A stretch of DNA of 64,000 nt from Streptococcus henryi DSM 19005 (GCF_000376985.1 NZ_AQYA01000033.1:62001-126000); one strand, 5' to 3'. Positions 19,807 through 29,929 are shown, numbered from the stretch's first letter. Notes: generated by a model from the sequence alone, not told the origin. A program made the numbers and translations.

Positions 19807-20322
19807 CTAGTCTTCTAAGAGTTCATTAAGTCTATCGAAGTTTAGATATTTCACATGATACTCTTCTTTTTCTTGCATTTTTTGCAACAAATATTTCAGA
19901 TTGGTTTCATTTTCAGGATCGTAAAAAACATAGGCTCCTTCAGTATTATCAATCAAAAATTGATTATACTGTCTAAACTGGCTTGGATTTTCATAATTTG
20001 GATAGGTGTACTTCACAAAATCTACGGTTTTAAATTTTGACAATTTTTCCTGATTTGCCTCATTCCAATTCTGTCCATGATTTTCAAATGGCATAATTGT
20101 CGCTATTTGAAAATCATATTCATCTTTAAGAGTCAAGGCAACCTCTAATGCCCAGTATTCAAATCCTAGGTTTCCCATAAAAATGAGCCAATCTACCCCT
20201 TCTTCAAAAAAGCGAATCAAGTCTTTTTCGATAGCACGTTTGATAATCTTAACACGCTCATCTTTATCTTGAAAAATACCTAGTTCAAAACTTCTATAAC
20301 CAGTTACTAGAATAGCAGTCAT
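19807..20322 (-). CDS. ypsA: YpsA-family protein (DUF1273, SLOG superfamily)
   Basis: This 171-residue cytoplasmic protein begins [15 protein letters not shown], the family signature for a Rossmann-like nucleotide-binding fold, followed by [20 protein letters not shown]. In Bacillus YpsA is linked to cell division and oxidative stress; its molecular activity is not settled. It stands beside gpsB and divergent from recU, the conserved order. Confidence 0.9.
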   Translation of the reverse strand: MTAILVTGYRSFELGIFQDKDERVKIIKRAIEKDLIRFFEEGVDWLIFMGNLGFEYWALEVALTLKDEYDFQIATIMPFENHGQNWNEANQEKLSKFKTVDFVKYTYPNYENPSQFRQYNQFLIDNTEGAYVFYDPENETNLKYLLQKMQEKEEYHVKYLNFDRLNELLED

Positions 20323-20325
20323 AAT

Positions 20326-20355
20326 TTGTTACCCTTTCAAAAAATATGTTATAAT
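20326..20355 (+). promoter_or_regulatory. recU-pbp1a promoter
   Basis: TTGTTA (20326-20331) and a consensus TATAAT (20350-20355) are separated by 18 bases. The start codon of recU is about 45 bases downstream. It overlaps the ypsA start region on the other strand. Confidence 0.7.
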
Positions 20356-20399
20356 AATGGTGCTTATATTATCATTAAGCCTTGGACGTTAGGAGAACT

Positions 20400-20993
20400 A
20401 TGGTTAAGTACCCACATAATCTTATTCGAAAACAAGTAAATCCACCTAGCCAAGCAAAACCTATAAATTTTGCTAATCGTGGTATGTCCTTTGAATCAGC
20501 AATTAACTCTACAAATGAATATTATCTTTCAAAACGAATTGCTGTCGTTCATAAAAAGCCGACACCAGTCCAAATAGTCAGAGTCGACTATCCCAAACGA
20601 AGTCGTGCCAAGATAGTAGAGGCCTACTTCCGACAAGCCTCTACAACAGATTACTCTGGTGTTTACAAGGGGCACTATCTTGACTTTGAAGCTAAGGAAA
20701 CACGGCAAAAAACAGCCATGCCCATGAAGAACTTTCATGCACACCAGATTGAACACATGGAGCATGTCCTTGAACAAAAAGGAATTTGCTTTGTACTTCT
20801 TCACTTCTCTACTCTTAAGGAAACTTATTTTCTCCCTGCAAGCGCTCTTGTAAGCTATTACCAGATTGATCAGGGAACAAAATCGATGCCACTAGATTAT
20901 ATCAAAAAAAATGGTTTCGCTGTGGAAAACAATTCATTACCACAAGTTCCTTATCTTAACATTATTGATAAATTTTTTTTAGGCGGTGATTAA
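20400..20993 (+). CDS. recU: Holliday junction resolvase RecU
   Basis: This 197-residue endonuclease resolves Holliday junctions in recombination repair. The N-terminus is [12 protein letters not shown], then [11 protein letters not shown] (active-site Glu), and [26 protein letters not shown] carries the catalytic Asp...Glu-x-Lys. I chose ATG 20400, preceded by AGGAG, over an in-frame TTG at 20382. The 3' end overlaps the pbp1a start by eight bases, the usual coupled recU-pbp1a operon. Confidence 0.95.
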   Translation: MVKYPHNLIRKQVNPPSQAKPINFANRGMSFESAINSTNEYYLSKRIAVVHKKPTPVQIVRVDYPKRSRAKIVEAYFRQASTTDYSGVYKGHYLDFEAKETRQKTAMPMKNFHAHQIEHMEHVLEQKGICFVLLHFSTLKETYFLPASALVSYYQIDQGTKSMPLDYIKKNGFAVENNSLPQVPYLNIIDKFFLGGD

Positions 20994-23181
20994 AATTAAA
21001 AAAGAAACTCTACTCAAAGCTCTTAAATATATTCTCATCACGGGCATTAGTTTACTGATTGTTGGTGTGCTTGCTGGTGCAGGGCTCTTTACTTACTATG
21101 TTAGTAGCAGCCCAGAATTGACTGAAACGGCTCTAGAATCTACAAACTCAAGTCTCATCTATGATGCTAATAACAATTTAATTGCCGACTTAGGTTCTGA
21201 AAAACGCGAGAATGTCACAGCAGATAGCATTCCTTTAAACTTAGTTAATGCAATCACATCTATTGAAGATAAACGCTTCTTCAAACATAGAGGGGTCGAT
21301 ATTTACCGTATTTTAGGAGCTGCATTTAATAATATCTTCCGAGGTAGCACTCAAGGTGGTTCCACACTCGACCAGCAATTAATTAAACTGGCTTATTATT
21401 CAACTACCGAAGCTGACCAAACTTTAAAACGTAAAGCTCAGGAAGCTTGGCTATCTCTTCAAATGGAGCGTAAATATACTAAGCAGGAAATCCTAACCTT
21501 CTATATTAACAAGGTCTATATGGGTAATGGTAGCTATGGTATGCTGACTGCCGCTAAATCATACTACGGTAAAGAATTGAAAGATCTTTCAATTGCACAG
21601 TTGGCTTTATTAGCTGGAATTCCTCAAGCTCCGAGTCAATATGACCCATATGTTAATCCAGAAGCCGCTCAGTATCGTCGAGACATCGTTCTATCAGAGA
21701 TGCTCGAAGACGGCAACATCACTCAGGAAGAGTATGATACAGCTGTTTCAACACCTGTTACCGATGGTCTACAAACTCTTACTGAGACATCAAGCTTCGA
21801 ACCCTATTTAGACAATTACATTAAACAGGTCATTGAACAAGTAAGTGAAAAAACTGGTAAAGATGTCTATTCAGCTGGATTAAAAGTCTACACTAACGTC
21901 AATACAGATGTTCAACAAAATTTGTGGAATACATATAACACAGATTATTATGTTTCATACCCTGACTCTGAGATGCAGGTTGCTTCAACTATCATTGATG
22001 TTAATAACGGTCATGTTATTGCACAATTAGGAGCAAGAAATCAGGATACTAGCGTTTCGTTAGGAACCAACCAAGCGGTTTTAACTGACCGTGACTGGGG
22101 ATCTACAATGAAACCAATCACTGATTACGCCCCTGCAATCGAAAATGGTATTTATTCAAGCACTGCTGCAACAACAACTGACGTCAAATACAGCTGGCCA
22201 GGTACTTCAACTCAGATTTATAACTGGGATCGCCAATATTACGGAACAATGACTATCCAACAAGCAGTCATGCAATCACGTAATGTCCCTGCAGTGAAAG
22301 CTCTTGAAGCCGTTGGTTTAGAAGAAGCCAAAGCATTCTTGAGTGGACTTGGTATCAATTATCCTGAACTTTACTATTCTAACGCTATTTCTAGCTCTAC
22401 AAGTGATAGCAGTTCAGAATATGGAGCAAGTAGCGAGAAAATGGCCGCTGCCTATGCTGCGTTCGCAAATGGCGGTATCTATTACGAACCACAATACATT
22501 AACAAAATCGAATTCAGCGATGGTACAACGCAGACTTATGAACCTGTCGGAACTCGCGCCATGAAAGAAACTACTGCTTATCTCATGACCAATATGTTAA
22601 AAACTGTTTTGACATATGGTACTGGTACTGAAGCTTATATTTCTGGCATGTTCCAAGCTGGTAAAACCGGAACATCTAACTATTCTGATGACGAATTACC
22701 TACAATTGAAGCCGAAACAGGAATCTACAACAGTTATGTGGGTACTATGGCACCAGACGAACTATTCGTTGGTTACACCCCTGAATATTCAATGGCTGTT
22801 TGGACAGGTTATAAAAATCGCTCAACTCCAATTTATGGAGATGGTCTGAAAGTTGCCGCACAAGTCTACAAAGCAATGCAGATTTACCTTAACAATACTT
22901 TTGGAAGTGGTAGCACAGACTTCACAGTCCCAGAAGGTGTTTATCTAAGTGGTAGCTACGCATATTTAAGCGGATCAAATGCATACACTTATTCCGCTAA
23001 CTCTAGTTCTGTTTACAGTAACATCTATGGATCTACAAGCGAAAGCTCAGAAGAAACTGAAAAAAGTAGTTCTACAACTGAAACTGAAACATCCAGTGCA
23101 ACTGAATCTAGCCAAGAAAATACTGAAACAACTGATAATTACTCGACAGGAGATAGCGACAATACGGCTACTCAACAATAA
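20986..23181 (+). CDS. pbp1A: Class A penicillin-binding protein 1a
   Basis: This 731-residue bifunctional peptidoglycan synthase starts at GTG 20986 inside the end of recU. A short cytoplasmic tail and one membrane helix (about 14-36) are followed by a GT51 glycosyltransferase domain ([31 protein letters not shown]) and a transpeptidase domain with SxxK as STMK, the SRN motif in MQSRNVPA, and KTGTS. The C-terminal tail is rich in Ser/Thr/Glu. It builds cell wall and is a beta-lactam target. I see no obvious mosaic pattern, but this cannot be judged without an alignment. Confidence 0.96.
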   Translation: MIKIKKETLLKALKYILITGISLLIVGVLAGAGLFTYYVSSSPELTETALESTNSSLIYDANNNLIADLGSEKRENVTADSIPLNLVNAITSIEDKRFFKHRGVDIYRILGAAFNNIFRGSTQGGSTLDQQLIKLAYYSTTEADQTLKRKAQEAWLSLQMERKYTKQEILTFYINKVYMGNGSYGMLTAAKSYYGKELKDLSIAQLALLAGIPQAPSQYDPYVNPEAAQYRRDIVLSEMLEDGNITQEEYDTAVSTPVTDGLQTLTETSSFEPYLDNYIKQVIEQVSEKTGKDVYSAGLKVYTNVNTDVQQNLWNTYNTDYYVSYPDSEMQVASTIIDVNNGHVIAQLGARNQDTSVSLGTNQAVLTDRDWGSTMKPITDYAPAIENGIYSSTAATTTDVKYSWPGTSTQIYNWDRQYYGTMTIQQAVMQSRNVPAVKALEAVGLEEAKAFLSGLGINYPELYYSNAISSSTSDSSSEYGASSEKMAAAYAAFANGGIYYEPQYINKIEFSDGTTQTYEPVGTRAMKETTAYLMTNMLKTVLTYGTGTEAYISGMFQAGKTGTSNYSDDELPTIEAETGIYNSYVGTMAPDELFVGYTPEYSMAVWTGYKNRSTPIYGDGLKVAAQVYKAMQIYLNNTFGSGSTDFTVPEGVYLSGSYAYLSGSNAYTYSANSSSVYSNIYGSTSESSEETEKSSSTTETETSSATESSQENTETTDNYSTGDSDNTATQQ

Positions 23182-23184
23182 TGT

Positions 23185-23222
23185 AAAATACCTAAGCTCC
23201 GTGTGAGCTTAGGTATTTTTTC
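23185..23222 (+). terminator. pbp1a terminator
   Basis: A 15-bp stem (AAAATACCTAAGCTC / GAGCTTAGGTATTTT) with a 5-base loop ends in a T-run, four bases after the pbp1a stop. Confidence 0.93.
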
Positions 23223-23355
23223 ATTCTCATTATTCTATCCTATGAGATAGCCCAATTATTTACACTAAAAATCAAATTAGGCAAATTGGCACAAACATAC
23301 CTGTAATTAGGTCAGGAAACATCATTTTAATTTTTACAGGCAATTACTCTGAATT

Positions 23356-24693
23356 TTAGTAGTCAATCGTGCTTGCCAAAGCCCCCATTGGGTCCCATGG
23401 TGCAAGGACAATTGGCTCTGCTTCATAGGCTGCTAATTCTTCAGCTGTCAGAAGATCTTTACGGACGACAATCTGATAGGTGTATTCATCCATCCAAGCG
23501 TCTGAGGCCACGAAGTAACCTTTTTGACCAACCTTGTCTCCCCATGAATTTTCCACTTTCCACTTAATAGCTCTGCCATTTTCATCCAAATCAACACCAG
23601 TTAAGACCATAGCGTGAGTCATGAGGGACTCGCTGTAGTCTAGGCGACCAGCCTTGTCTTGGCTGAGTTCAATGTCCATGGCTGCGCTGAAATCATAAGT
23701 ATTAGTTGCCAAAATCCCTTTTTGACGGTCAGAAACTTGACCAACATCAGAACCAAACCAGACAGTCTCACCTTGCTGCATTTGCGCGATAGCCAATTCT
23801 TTGAAGCGCTCCATTGGTAAGTTGAGATAACGAACGTCTGGACTGCCAACAACGTTCCCAAGCATGTCAACAGTATAAGACTTGCCATAAGGTTTGTCAG
23901 CCGTTGGAGCATTGATAACAGAAACATAATCAGACAGTCTAAGACCAACGTATTTATCAAAGAAAGCTTTCGGTGTGATGTTCTTTTCAGATTGGTAGTT
24001 ATTGTCTTTATCACGGAAAGCAAAGTCAAAGGTACGTGGCGGCAAGCCAAGGTTCATAGCAAGGAAATTGAAGATTTCCTGAAGGAGTTCTTCTTTTTTA
24101 ACTTGCACATCGCCACCTGATGCAATCGTATCACGCAAGATTTGGGCATCTTGGCGAAGCAATTTGTTGAGGTATTGATTAAGCTCACGACTATTACTTG
24201 ATGAGATAGATTCTGGGTAAACAGATTTTGGTACGACACCATATTTTTCAAAGAGTGACACAACCATATCCCACTGCCCGCCATCTTGTTGTGGCACGTC
24301 CAAGAGAAATTTGACCTTGCGGCTGGTCAATTCTTGGTCTGCTGTGGTGATGACTTGTTCCATGAACCAGTTTGATTTTTCATACTTATCCCAGAAGAAG
24401 GTGTGGGCCTGAGACAATTCAAAGTTTTCCAATTTAAATTCGGAAATGAGTTTGTGGCGGAAAGTGTTGAGCGCAGCAAACATCCAACAACGACCTGAAG
24501 CTTTCTGATTAGACACCTCATCCTTGGTCAAATCAATTGAGAAGACATGATCATTTTCAATCTCACTTTGACGTGTTTCAAGAGATTTAAGAAGACCGTT
24601 GTGAGTGACTGCATTTTCAACAGCACGATATTTTGCATTTGCTTCATAGTCGGCAAATAACTTTTCAGTAAAATCTTGTGATATATAAGACAT
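23356..24693 (-). CDS. pepC: Aminopeptidase C (bleomycin hydrolase family, C1B)
   Basis: This 445-residue cytoplasmic cysteine peptidase removes N-terminal residues from peptides. The catalytic Cys is in QKASGRCWMFAALN, His in MTHAMVLTGVD and Asn in VENSWGDK. The C-terminus ends ...STIDY, where family members place the tail into the active site to set aminopeptidase specificity. Length is normal. It is monocistronic with its own promoter. Confidence 0.96.
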   Translation of the reverse strand: MSYISQDFTEKLFADYEANAKYRAVENAVTHNGLLKSLETRQSEIENDHVFSIDLTKDEVSNQKASGRCWMFAALNTFRHKLISEFKLENFELSQAHTFFWDKYEKSNWFMEQVITTADQELTSRKVKFLLDVPQQDGGQWDMVVSLFEKYGVVPKSVYPESISSSNSRELNQYLNKLLRQDAQILRDTIASGGDVQVKKEELLQEIFNFLAMNLGLPPRTFDFAFRDKDNNYQSEKNITPKAFFDKYVGLRLSDYVSVINAPTADKPYGKSYTVDMLGNVVGSPDVRYLNLPMERFKELAIAQMQQGETVWFGSDVGQVSDRQKGILATNTYDFSAAMDIELSQDKAGRLDYSESLMTHAMVLTGVDLDENGRAIKWKVENSWGDKVGQKGYFVASDAWMDEYTYQIVVRKDLLTAEELAAYEAEPIVLAPWDPMGALASTIDY

Positions 24694-24797
24694 AAATCAA
24701 GATAGCAAGAGCATAAAGATTTATTAGCTTAATCAGCGACGCTAACTTTTCTTCTATGCTCTTTCCTTTCTAACTTTAAAATAATTGATACCACTCT

Positions 24798-24825
24798 ATT
24801 ATAGAACTTAGAAAAAGATTTGCAA
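24798..24825 (-). promoter_or_regulatory. pepC promoter
   Basis: On the minus strand TTGCAA (24820-24825) and consensus TATAAT (24798-24803) are separated by 16 bases, about 100 bases before the pepC ATG. Confidence 0.6.
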
Positions 24826-24855
24826 GCCTTGCTACATCATGTTATTTTTTAGACA

Positions 24856-24886
24856 AAATAAAATCCCAGTTTAGAACTGAGATTTT
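24856..24886 (-). terminator. yjdF terminator
   Basis: The stem AAAATC-x-CAGTT / AACTG-x-GATTTT has one internal mismatch and a 3-base loop. On the minus strand it is followed by TATTTTGTC. It lies about 24 bases past the yjdF stop. Confidence 0.7.
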
Positions 24887-24909
24887 AAAATTTGAGGCAA
24901 TGATATTCT

Positions 24910-25338
24910 CTAATGCCCTTTCTTTTTCTGATGACGCTTTTGCTGCTTTTGCTGATATTTAAAAACTTTTTCTGCCTCACGTTTCTCCTTGCTCTGAGTT
25001 TTGCGTTCTTGCTTCAGTCTTTCCTGTAACTCTTTCATGGCATCTTGTGCCTTGGTAGAGATTACAGGTTTTCTTTTTGCACGATTTAGCTCTCGTTGCA
25101 TCTTTTTAGGATTTGTTTTCTTTTGTGCAATAGCTGACGCTTCGACGCTAGAACTTATTTCTATCTTATCATATCTGCTCAGCCATTTTCCAAAATCATG
25201 ATGAAGAAAGTACAAAATATCTTCATTCTTGGGTTCTTTTCCAAAAACATAGCTAAAAGCCTTGTAACGATTTTGGCTATCTCGAAATTCAATCAAGGCG
25301 GCCCAAAAAGCACCATCAAAATAAACTGTCATTTTCAT
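24910..25338 (-). CDS. yjdF: YjdF-family protein (DUF2992)
   Basis: This 142-residue cytoplasmic protein has an N-terminal part of about 70 residues (MTVYFDGAFWAALIEF...) typical of YjdF/DUF2992, then a very basic Lys/Arg/Gln helix ending KQQKRHQKKKGH, which suggests nucleic-acid or ribosome contact. Function is not established. In the family the mRNA often carries the yjdF riboswitch, reported to bind aromatic heterocycles, which suggests a role in handling toxic azaaromatic compounds. The RBS GGGAGGGA lies six bases before the ATG and is the element the upstream RNA appears to mask. Confidence 0.85.
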   Translation of the reverse strand: MKMTVYFDGAFWAALIEFRDSQNRYKAFSYVFGKEPKNEDILYFLHHDFGKWLSRYDKIEISSSVEASAIAQKKTNPKKMQRELNRAKRKPVISTKAQDAMKELQERLKQERKTQSKEKREAEKVFKYQQKQQKRHQKKKGH

Positions 25339-25343
25339 GCCAG

Positions 25344-25446
25344 TCCCTCCCTAAAATTAAAATATCTGACATCGGACGACCCGGGAGGGAAGGTTACTGA
25401 CATCCTCAGATGCTCGCAGACTACCAACTGCGATGTGTTTTTATGC
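25344..25446 (-). promoter_or_regulatory. yjdF riboswitch in the 5' leader
   Basis: The minus-strand leader of about 100 nt begins AACACATCGCAGTTGGTAGT, continues TCTGCGAGCATCTGAGGATG and TCAGTAACC, and ends before the RBS. These blocks match what I recall of the yjdF RNA consensus. CATC and GGATG can pair, as can CGCAG and CTGCG. The segment TCCCTCCC (25383-25390) is exactly complementary to the RBS GGGAGGGA (25344-25351), giving an eight-base anti-Shine-Dalgarno helix and implying translational control. A covariance-model search would settle the identity. Confidence 0.8.
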
Positions 25447-25453
25447 CAGAAAT

Positions 25454-25462
25454 ATTATAACA
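25454..25462 (-). promoter_or_regulatory. Extended -10 promoter of the yjdF riboswitch transcript
   Basis: TGTTATAAT on the minus strand is an extended -10 with consensus TATAAT, placed 8-10 bases before the start of the conserved riboswitch RNA. The -35 region is poor. Confidence 0.6.
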
Positions 25463-25555
25463 TTCTTTTAAATTTTTTGGCATTCAAGAGTTGCTTATAT
25501 CGGATAATTAATAGAATAGAGAAAACAACCTAGCTTTTTCAATCCTAGTTTTTCA

Positions 25556-27055
25556 TTAAAGGGGTATGCTTCCTTCTCCATCCATATTAATATTAATTGT
25601 AATTGAAGTGTTGGTCACTTGCTCACCTGTATCAGAATCATAGTAATGATAGTAACCATTCTCATCTTTAATTAGTTCTCCTTTGGCTTGGCGACCGTCT
25701 TCGTGGAAATATACAGAAGCACCGTCAACCACTTGAAAACCAATCAATGGATTGCCATCATTATCAAGATAGTACCAGTTGTCATTGTATTCTAGATAAC
25801 GATTAGTCCATTTTTCTCCCGTATCAGCATCATAATAATAGTTACCTACTGTTGGCTTAGTACCAGTTATTGTACGTCCCTTGACTTGTACACCCGACTC
25901 AGTATCAAAGTACACTTCTGCATCATTAATGATTTGCGCTCCTTTAGCTACCTGTCCCTGAGCATCGAGATAATACCAATTACCACCAAAGGTACGGTAT
26001 TGATTTTTGAAATAAGTATTGGAAATCAATTGTCCTGAGTTGCTGCAAATGTAGGCATTACCTTCATAGATAATAGGATAAGATGTTCCACCTGAATAAG
26101 CATTGGAAGTCGCATAATAGCTACCTGATGAATAATAGCCGTAGATACGATAACCACTTTGGTCAAAATAATAGAGCTTTCCATCAATCTCTTTGACACC
26201 ATTTTTCAACATATTACCATTTTCATCCAAATAAATGGTGAAACTAAACGAATAACCACGCAAATACATTCCACGAATGACACCCCAGTCATTATAAACT
26301 TTGGCTCCTGATGGTCCATAATAACTAGTAGTGCCATCTCCATTTCCCAAGGTTTTATAGCGGTATTGTATCCCTCTATCACTGAAATAGTATTCTGTAC
26401 CATCAATGATTTGCGCGCCAGTAACTCGAGCACCGTCTGTACCGTAGTATGTCCAGTTTTCATCAAATGTTCCGTTTATGTAAGTTGTACGACCAAGGTC
26501 ACGAAATCGATTCGTCCATAGATGACCGCTATCTTTATCAAAAAAGTAAACCTTGCCATCAATTACCACTTCTTTTCCTTTTGTTTGGATACCATTTTTG
26601 TCAAAGTGATGGGTAGCACCATCAATAACTTGGATACCTGTCACATCTTGGCCATTTTCATCGGCATAATGCCAATTACCATTTTCATCCAAGTAGAAAC
26701 CTCTTCTATTAGGAACTTCTAAATTATCTACTGAATCTTCGCTTTCCTCATTAGTTGCAAAGTCCTCTGGGACTTCATCTTGACTAACGACTAAATCAGA
26801 TTCATTCTCAACCTGACTTTCAGTGGTGTTCTGTAAGTCTAAATCTGTTTCTTCTGAAGAAGCACCCAAGTCAACGGCCTCTTTTTCAGCTGGGATTTCT
26901 TCAATTGCAGAGCTGTCTTCAAATATTTCAATTTCAGTTATTTCTTGACTTTTTTCCTCTGCAATAACATTACCTCCATTGATACTAGCTAGAAAAATAG
27001 CCAATATAGTTGCTGTCGATAAGTGGATAAACTGTTTGATTGATATTTTTTTCAT
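25556..27055 (-). CDS. Secreted glucan/cell-wall-binding repeat protein without a catalytic domain
   Basis: This 499-residue protein has a signal peptide (MKKISIKQFIHLSTATILAIF...) ending near residue 32 and an acidic spacer to about 125. About 360 residues of aromatic-rich repeats follow, of the CW_binding_1/glucan-binding type: units such as GFYLDENGNWHYADENGQ, VIDGATHHFDKNG and NWYYLDNDGNPLIGFQVVDG. Similar repeats form the glucan-binding domain of streptococcal glucosyltransferases and the choline-binding modules. No hydrolase or transferase domain and no LPxTG anchor are seen, so it is likely a glucan- or wall-binding surface protein. Ligand unknown. The C-terminus (INMDGEGSIPL) does not end in a repeat. 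Confidence 0.82.
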   Translation of the reverse strand: MKKISIKQFIHLSTATILAIFLASINGGNVIAEEKSQEITEIEIFEDSSAIEEIPAEKEAVDLGASSEETDLDLQNTTESQVENESDLVVSQDEVPEDFATNEESEDSVDNLEVPNRRGFYLDENGNWHYADENGQDVTGIQVIDGATHHFDKNGIQTKGKEVVIDGKVYFFDKDSGHLWTNRFRDLGRTTYINGTFDENWTYYGTDGARVTGAQIIDGTEYYFSDRGIQYRYKTLGNGDGTTSYYGPSGAKVYNDWGVIRGMYLRGYSFSFTIYLDENGNMLKNGVKEIDGKLYYFDQSGYRIYGYYSSGSYYATSNAYSGGTSYPIIYEGNAYICSNSGQLISNTYFKNQYRTFGGNWYYLDAQGQVAKGAQIINDAEVYFDTESGVQVKGRTITGTKPTVGNYYYDADTGEKWTNRYLEYNDNWYYLDNDGNPLIGFQVVDGASVYFHEDGRQAKGELIKDENGYYHYYDSDTGEQVTNTSITININMDGEGSIPL

Positions 27056-27138
27056 AAAACCACCTCCTTATGTCATTATAGCAATATTAAAAAGTGACTT
27101 TAGATTTTTTGCAAATCTGCAATTCAAAATCAAATAAT

Positions 27139-27516
27139 ATCAAAATCAAACGAGGAAGTAAGACAAAGGCAGTGCTAGGATGGGACAAGTCGAAACTGAT
27201 AATGTATAGTCATTTGAAGAGCTTTGATACATCGTCACTATCGGCTTTCCGTACTCTCGGTTGAGAGAAAGAAGTTTCTTCAAGACCAAACCCAAGAGTC
27301 TATCTCCAGACTGTTTGGTGAACTGACCTAGGTCAGTTCTTATTTCCCACCTCAAACAGTCACTCCCCTGACTGTTTTGTAAACTGACCTAGGTCAGTTC
27401 TTATTTCCCACCTCAAACAGTCACTCCCCTGACTGTTTGAGCTACCTGCGCCCTGCGTTCCTTGTCTGAAAACTCTTCATTCGACTTTATCATTTTGATT
27501 TTAAAAGAGTGTTAGT
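27139..27516. repeat. Interspersed repeat, copy B (long form with internal expansion)
   Basis: The left end (ATCAAAATCAAACGAGGAAG, then GACAAGTCGAAACTGATAATGTAT) and the right end (ATTTTGATTTTAAAAGAGTG) match copies A and C. The terminal sequences form an inverted repeat (CAAAATCAAA / TTTGATTTTAAAAG-type). Between them about 280 extra bases are present, including the 61-bp tandem units annotated separately. No ORF of note. It fills most of the ~500-base gap between the repeat-protein gene and nadE. Confidence 0.65.
27309..27438. repeat. Two 61-bp tandem units with nested palindromes, plus partial third
   Basis: Units start at 27309 and 27370, and a partial third starts at 27431. Each contains the 18-base perfect palindrome AACTGACCTAGGTCAGTT, flanked by GACTGTTT on the left and AAACAGTC on the right, so each unit can fold into a nested cruciform or hairpin. 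The two units differ at only about three positions, near the start. No T-run follows, so they are not ordinary terminators. Confidence 0.85.
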
Positions 27517-27527
27517 AACTAAAATAA

Positions 27528-27549
27528 AAAAAGGCCAAGTAGCCTTTTT
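27528..27549 (-). terminator. nadE terminator
   Basis: An 8-bp stem (AAAAAGGC / GCCTTTTT) with a 6-base loop lies eight bases after the nadE stop. On the minus strand it runs into TTTTTTTATTTTAG. Confidence 0.85.
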
Positions 27550-27556
27550 AAGTGAT

Positions 27557-28381
27557 TTATTTCCAAAAATCATCAAAGATGGTGATTGGTAAGTGGCGTT
27601 TGTGTTGACCTTTGTGCCACCAGCTTTCAATGGTAGCTTGGGCTTGCGCAGATACTTTTTTACCTTCAAGGTAATCATCAATATCGTCATAAGTCACACC
27701 GAGTGCAACTTCATCCGCTAAGCCTGGACGATTTTCTTCAAGGTCTGCAATTGGAACTTTTTCATAAAGTGACTTATTGGCACCTAGTTCTTCCAAAAGC
27801 TGTTTGCCTTGGCGTTTGTTGAGGCGATAAAGTGGCAAAATATCTGCTCCACCATCACCAAACTTAGTAAAGAAACCTGTGATGTTTTCAGCAGCATGGT
27901 CGGTTCCGATAACAGCTCCGCTATTTTCCCCAGCAATAGCATATTGAGTAATCATGCGCTGACGGGCCTTGATGTTTCCCTTGTTAAAGTCTGAAACGCT
28001 CACCCCGGCCTTAATTAGCTCTGCTACCTGACCGTCTACTGCTTCTTTGATGTTGACTGCCAAAGAGATATCAGGTTGAATAAAGCTCAAAGCTTTTTGA
28101 GCATCGTCCTCATCAGCTTGAACATCATAAGGAAGGCGGACTGCAATGAATTTGTAGTCTTGATTGCCTGTTTCAGCACGAAGTTCTTCCATAGCAAGCT
28201 GGGCTAAGCGACCTGCTAAACTTGAATCTTGTCCTCCAGAAATTCCTAAAACATAGGTTTTTAAGAAAGGATGTTTAAGTATGTAGTTTTTGAGAAAATC
28301 GATTGATTTACGGATTTCTTCCTTAGCATCAATAACTGGTTTGACTCCCTCATAGGCAATTATTTGGTCTTGTAAACTCAT
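27557..28381 (-). CDS. nadE: NAD+ synthetase, ammonia-dependent
   Basis: This 274-residue enzyme amidates nicotinate adenine dinucleotide to NAD with ATP and ammonia. The PP-loop [16 protein letters not shown] is intact, and [33 protein letters not shown] sequence ([20 protein letters not shown]) supplies the substrate site. No glutaminase domain is present. The ATG overlaps the pncB stop by four bases, so both salvage enzymes are made from one message. Confidence 0.96.
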   Translation of the reverse strand: MSLQDQIIAYEGVKPVIDAKEEIRKSIDFLKNYILKHPFLKTYVLGISGGQDSSLAGRLAQLAMEELRAETGNQDYKFIAVRLPYDVQADEDDAQKALSFIQPDISLAVNIKEAVDGQVAELIKAGVSVSDFNKGNIKARQRMITQYAIAGENSGAVIGTDHAAENITGFFTKFGDGGADILPLYRLNKRQGKQLLEELGANKSLYEKVPIADLEENRPGLADEVALGVTYDDIDDYLEGKKVSAQAQATIESWWHKGQHKRHLPITIFDDFWK

Positions 28382-29838
28382 TTGATTTCACCTCTTGCAT
28401 AGGTTTCTTTACGAATACGGTCAATAAGATCCATTTTATTTTGCCAGACATCTTTGGCCAAATCAACTGGATAATCTTGTGGGTTAAGGACACGTTTATA
28501 CTCATCCCAGAGTTTATCAAATTCCTTACGGGCGTAAGTTTGAATGTCTTTTAGACTTGGTAAGTCATAGACTAATTCACCTGTATCGAAGACATCCACA
28601 AGAAGAGGAACAGCATCAAAATCTTTAACCGTCTTATTAATATAAGTATAGGTTGGGTGGAACATGTTAATCTCATCTAGGTCGTTAACATTAGTATCAG
28701 TAAAGGTGATGTAATCTCCCTCTGACTTACCTTTTTCACGACTAGTGATACGCCAAACTTGCTTCTTACCTGGTGTTGAAACTTTCTCAGCGTTGTTTGA
28801 TAGCTTGATAGTATCTTGCATGACCCCATTGTCATCTTCCATAGAGACAATCTTATAGACAGCTCCAAGAGCAGGCTGGTCAAAGGCTGTAATCAGTTTT
28901 GTTCCAACTCCCCAAACATCAATTTTTGCCTTTTGCATCTTAAGGTTAAGGATAGTATGTTCATCCAAATCGTTAGAGGCGTAGATTTTGGCATCAGGAA
29001 ATCCAGCATCATCTAACTGTTGACGAACTTTCTTAGAGAGATAGGCCAAGTCACCTGAATCCAAACGAACACCTAGGAAATTAATCTTATCTCCTAATTC
29101 CTTAGCCGCGCGTATAGCTGCTGGAACCCCAATTTTCAAGGTATCATAGGTATCAACTAGGAAAACACAATCTTTATGGGTACTTGCATAAGCCATAAAG
29201 GCATCATAGTCATTACCATAGGCTTGAACAAGAGCATGCGCATGCGTACCTGAGACAGGGATTCCGAAAAGTTTTCCTGCGCGGACATTTGATGTGGCGT
29301 CAGCTCCACCAATAACAGCTGCGCGGGTACCCCAAATAGCTGCATCCATTTCCTGAGCACGACGAGTACCAAATTCCAAGAGTGGCTCATCTTCAATTAC
29401 TGAGCGAATGCGAGCTGCTTTTGTAGCAACCAAGGTTTGAAAGTTGACAATATTAAGCAGAGCAGTCTCAACAAGTTGACACTGAGCAAGCGGGCCTTCC
29501 ACTTGTACAATTGGTTCATTAGCAAAGACTAAGTCTCCCTCACGCGCAGATTTAACAGTAAGCTCTAATTTCAAGTCACGTAAGTAAGTCAAAAAAGCTT
29601 CATTGTAACCCAGCTCAGCCAAATAAGCCAAGTCAGACTCCGAAAACTTCAAATCTTTTAGATAATTAACAATTCTTTCCAACCCTGCAAAAACAGCGTA
29701 GCCATTATTAAAAGGCTCTTTACGGAAATAGACCTCAAAAACAGCTTTTTTATTATGAATTCCTTGCTCAAAATAAACCTGCATCATATTAATTTGATAC
29801 AAATCTGTGTGTAGCGTTAAACTGTCATCTTGATACAT
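28378..29838 (-). CDS. pncB: Nicotinate phosphoribosyltransferase
   Basis: This 486-residue enzyme makes nicotinate mononucleotide from nicotinic acid and PRPP, the first salvage step. Family segments include [16 protein letters not shown] near the N-terminus, [27 protein letters not shown] (auto-phosphorylated His region) and [17 protein letters not shown]. It forms a two-gene operon with nadE. A palindromic operator-like sequence lies just before the gene. Confidence 0.96.
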   Translation of the reverse strand: MYQDDSLTLHTDLYQINMMQVYFEQGIHNKKAVFEVYFRKEPFNNGYAVFAGLERIVNYLKDLKFSESDLAYLAELGYNEAFLTYLRDLKLELTVKSAREGDLVFANEPIVQVEGPLAQCQLVETALLNIVNFQTLVATKAARIRSVIEDEPLLEFGTRRAQEMDAAIWGTRAAVIGGADATSNVRAGKLFGIPVSGTHAHALVQAYGNDYDAFMAYASTHKDCVFLVDTYDTLKIGVPAAIRAAKELGDKINFLGVRLDSGDLAYLSKKVRQQLDDAGFPDAKIYASNDLDEHTILNLKMQKAKIDVWGVGTKLITAFDQPALGAVYKIVSMEDDNGVMQDTIKLSNNAEKVSTPGKKQVWRITSREKGKSEGDYITFTDTNVNDLDEINMFHPTYTYINKTVKDFDAVPLLVDVFDTGELVYDLPSLKDIQTYARKEFDKLWDEYKRVLNPQDYPVDLAKDVWQNKMDLIDRIRKETYARGEIK

Positions 29839-29856
29839 AGATTGACTCCTTTTTCA

Positions 29857-29889
29857 TGTGTCATACACAATATTGTGACTATTATAACA
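29857..29889 (-). promoter_or_regulatory. pncB-nadE promoter with palindromic operator candidates
   Basis: An extended -10 TGTTATAAT lies at 29881-29889 on the minus strand. Across the expected transcription start lie two overlapping palindromes: CACAATATTGTG (29866-29877, perfect) and TGTGT-CAT-ACACA (29857-29869). They sit where a repressor would block initiation. A niacin-responsive regulator of the NiaR type is the natural candidate for a niacin salvage operon, but the site identity is inferred. Confidence 0.5.
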
Positions 29890-29929
29890 TATTTCATTAA
29901 TTTTCGGAAAATTGCAGAGCTCCATAACC

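Noticed and set aside
27309..27438. Possible CRISPR array
   Set aside because: Only two directly abutting 61-bp units plus a partial third, no spacers, and no cas genes nearby.
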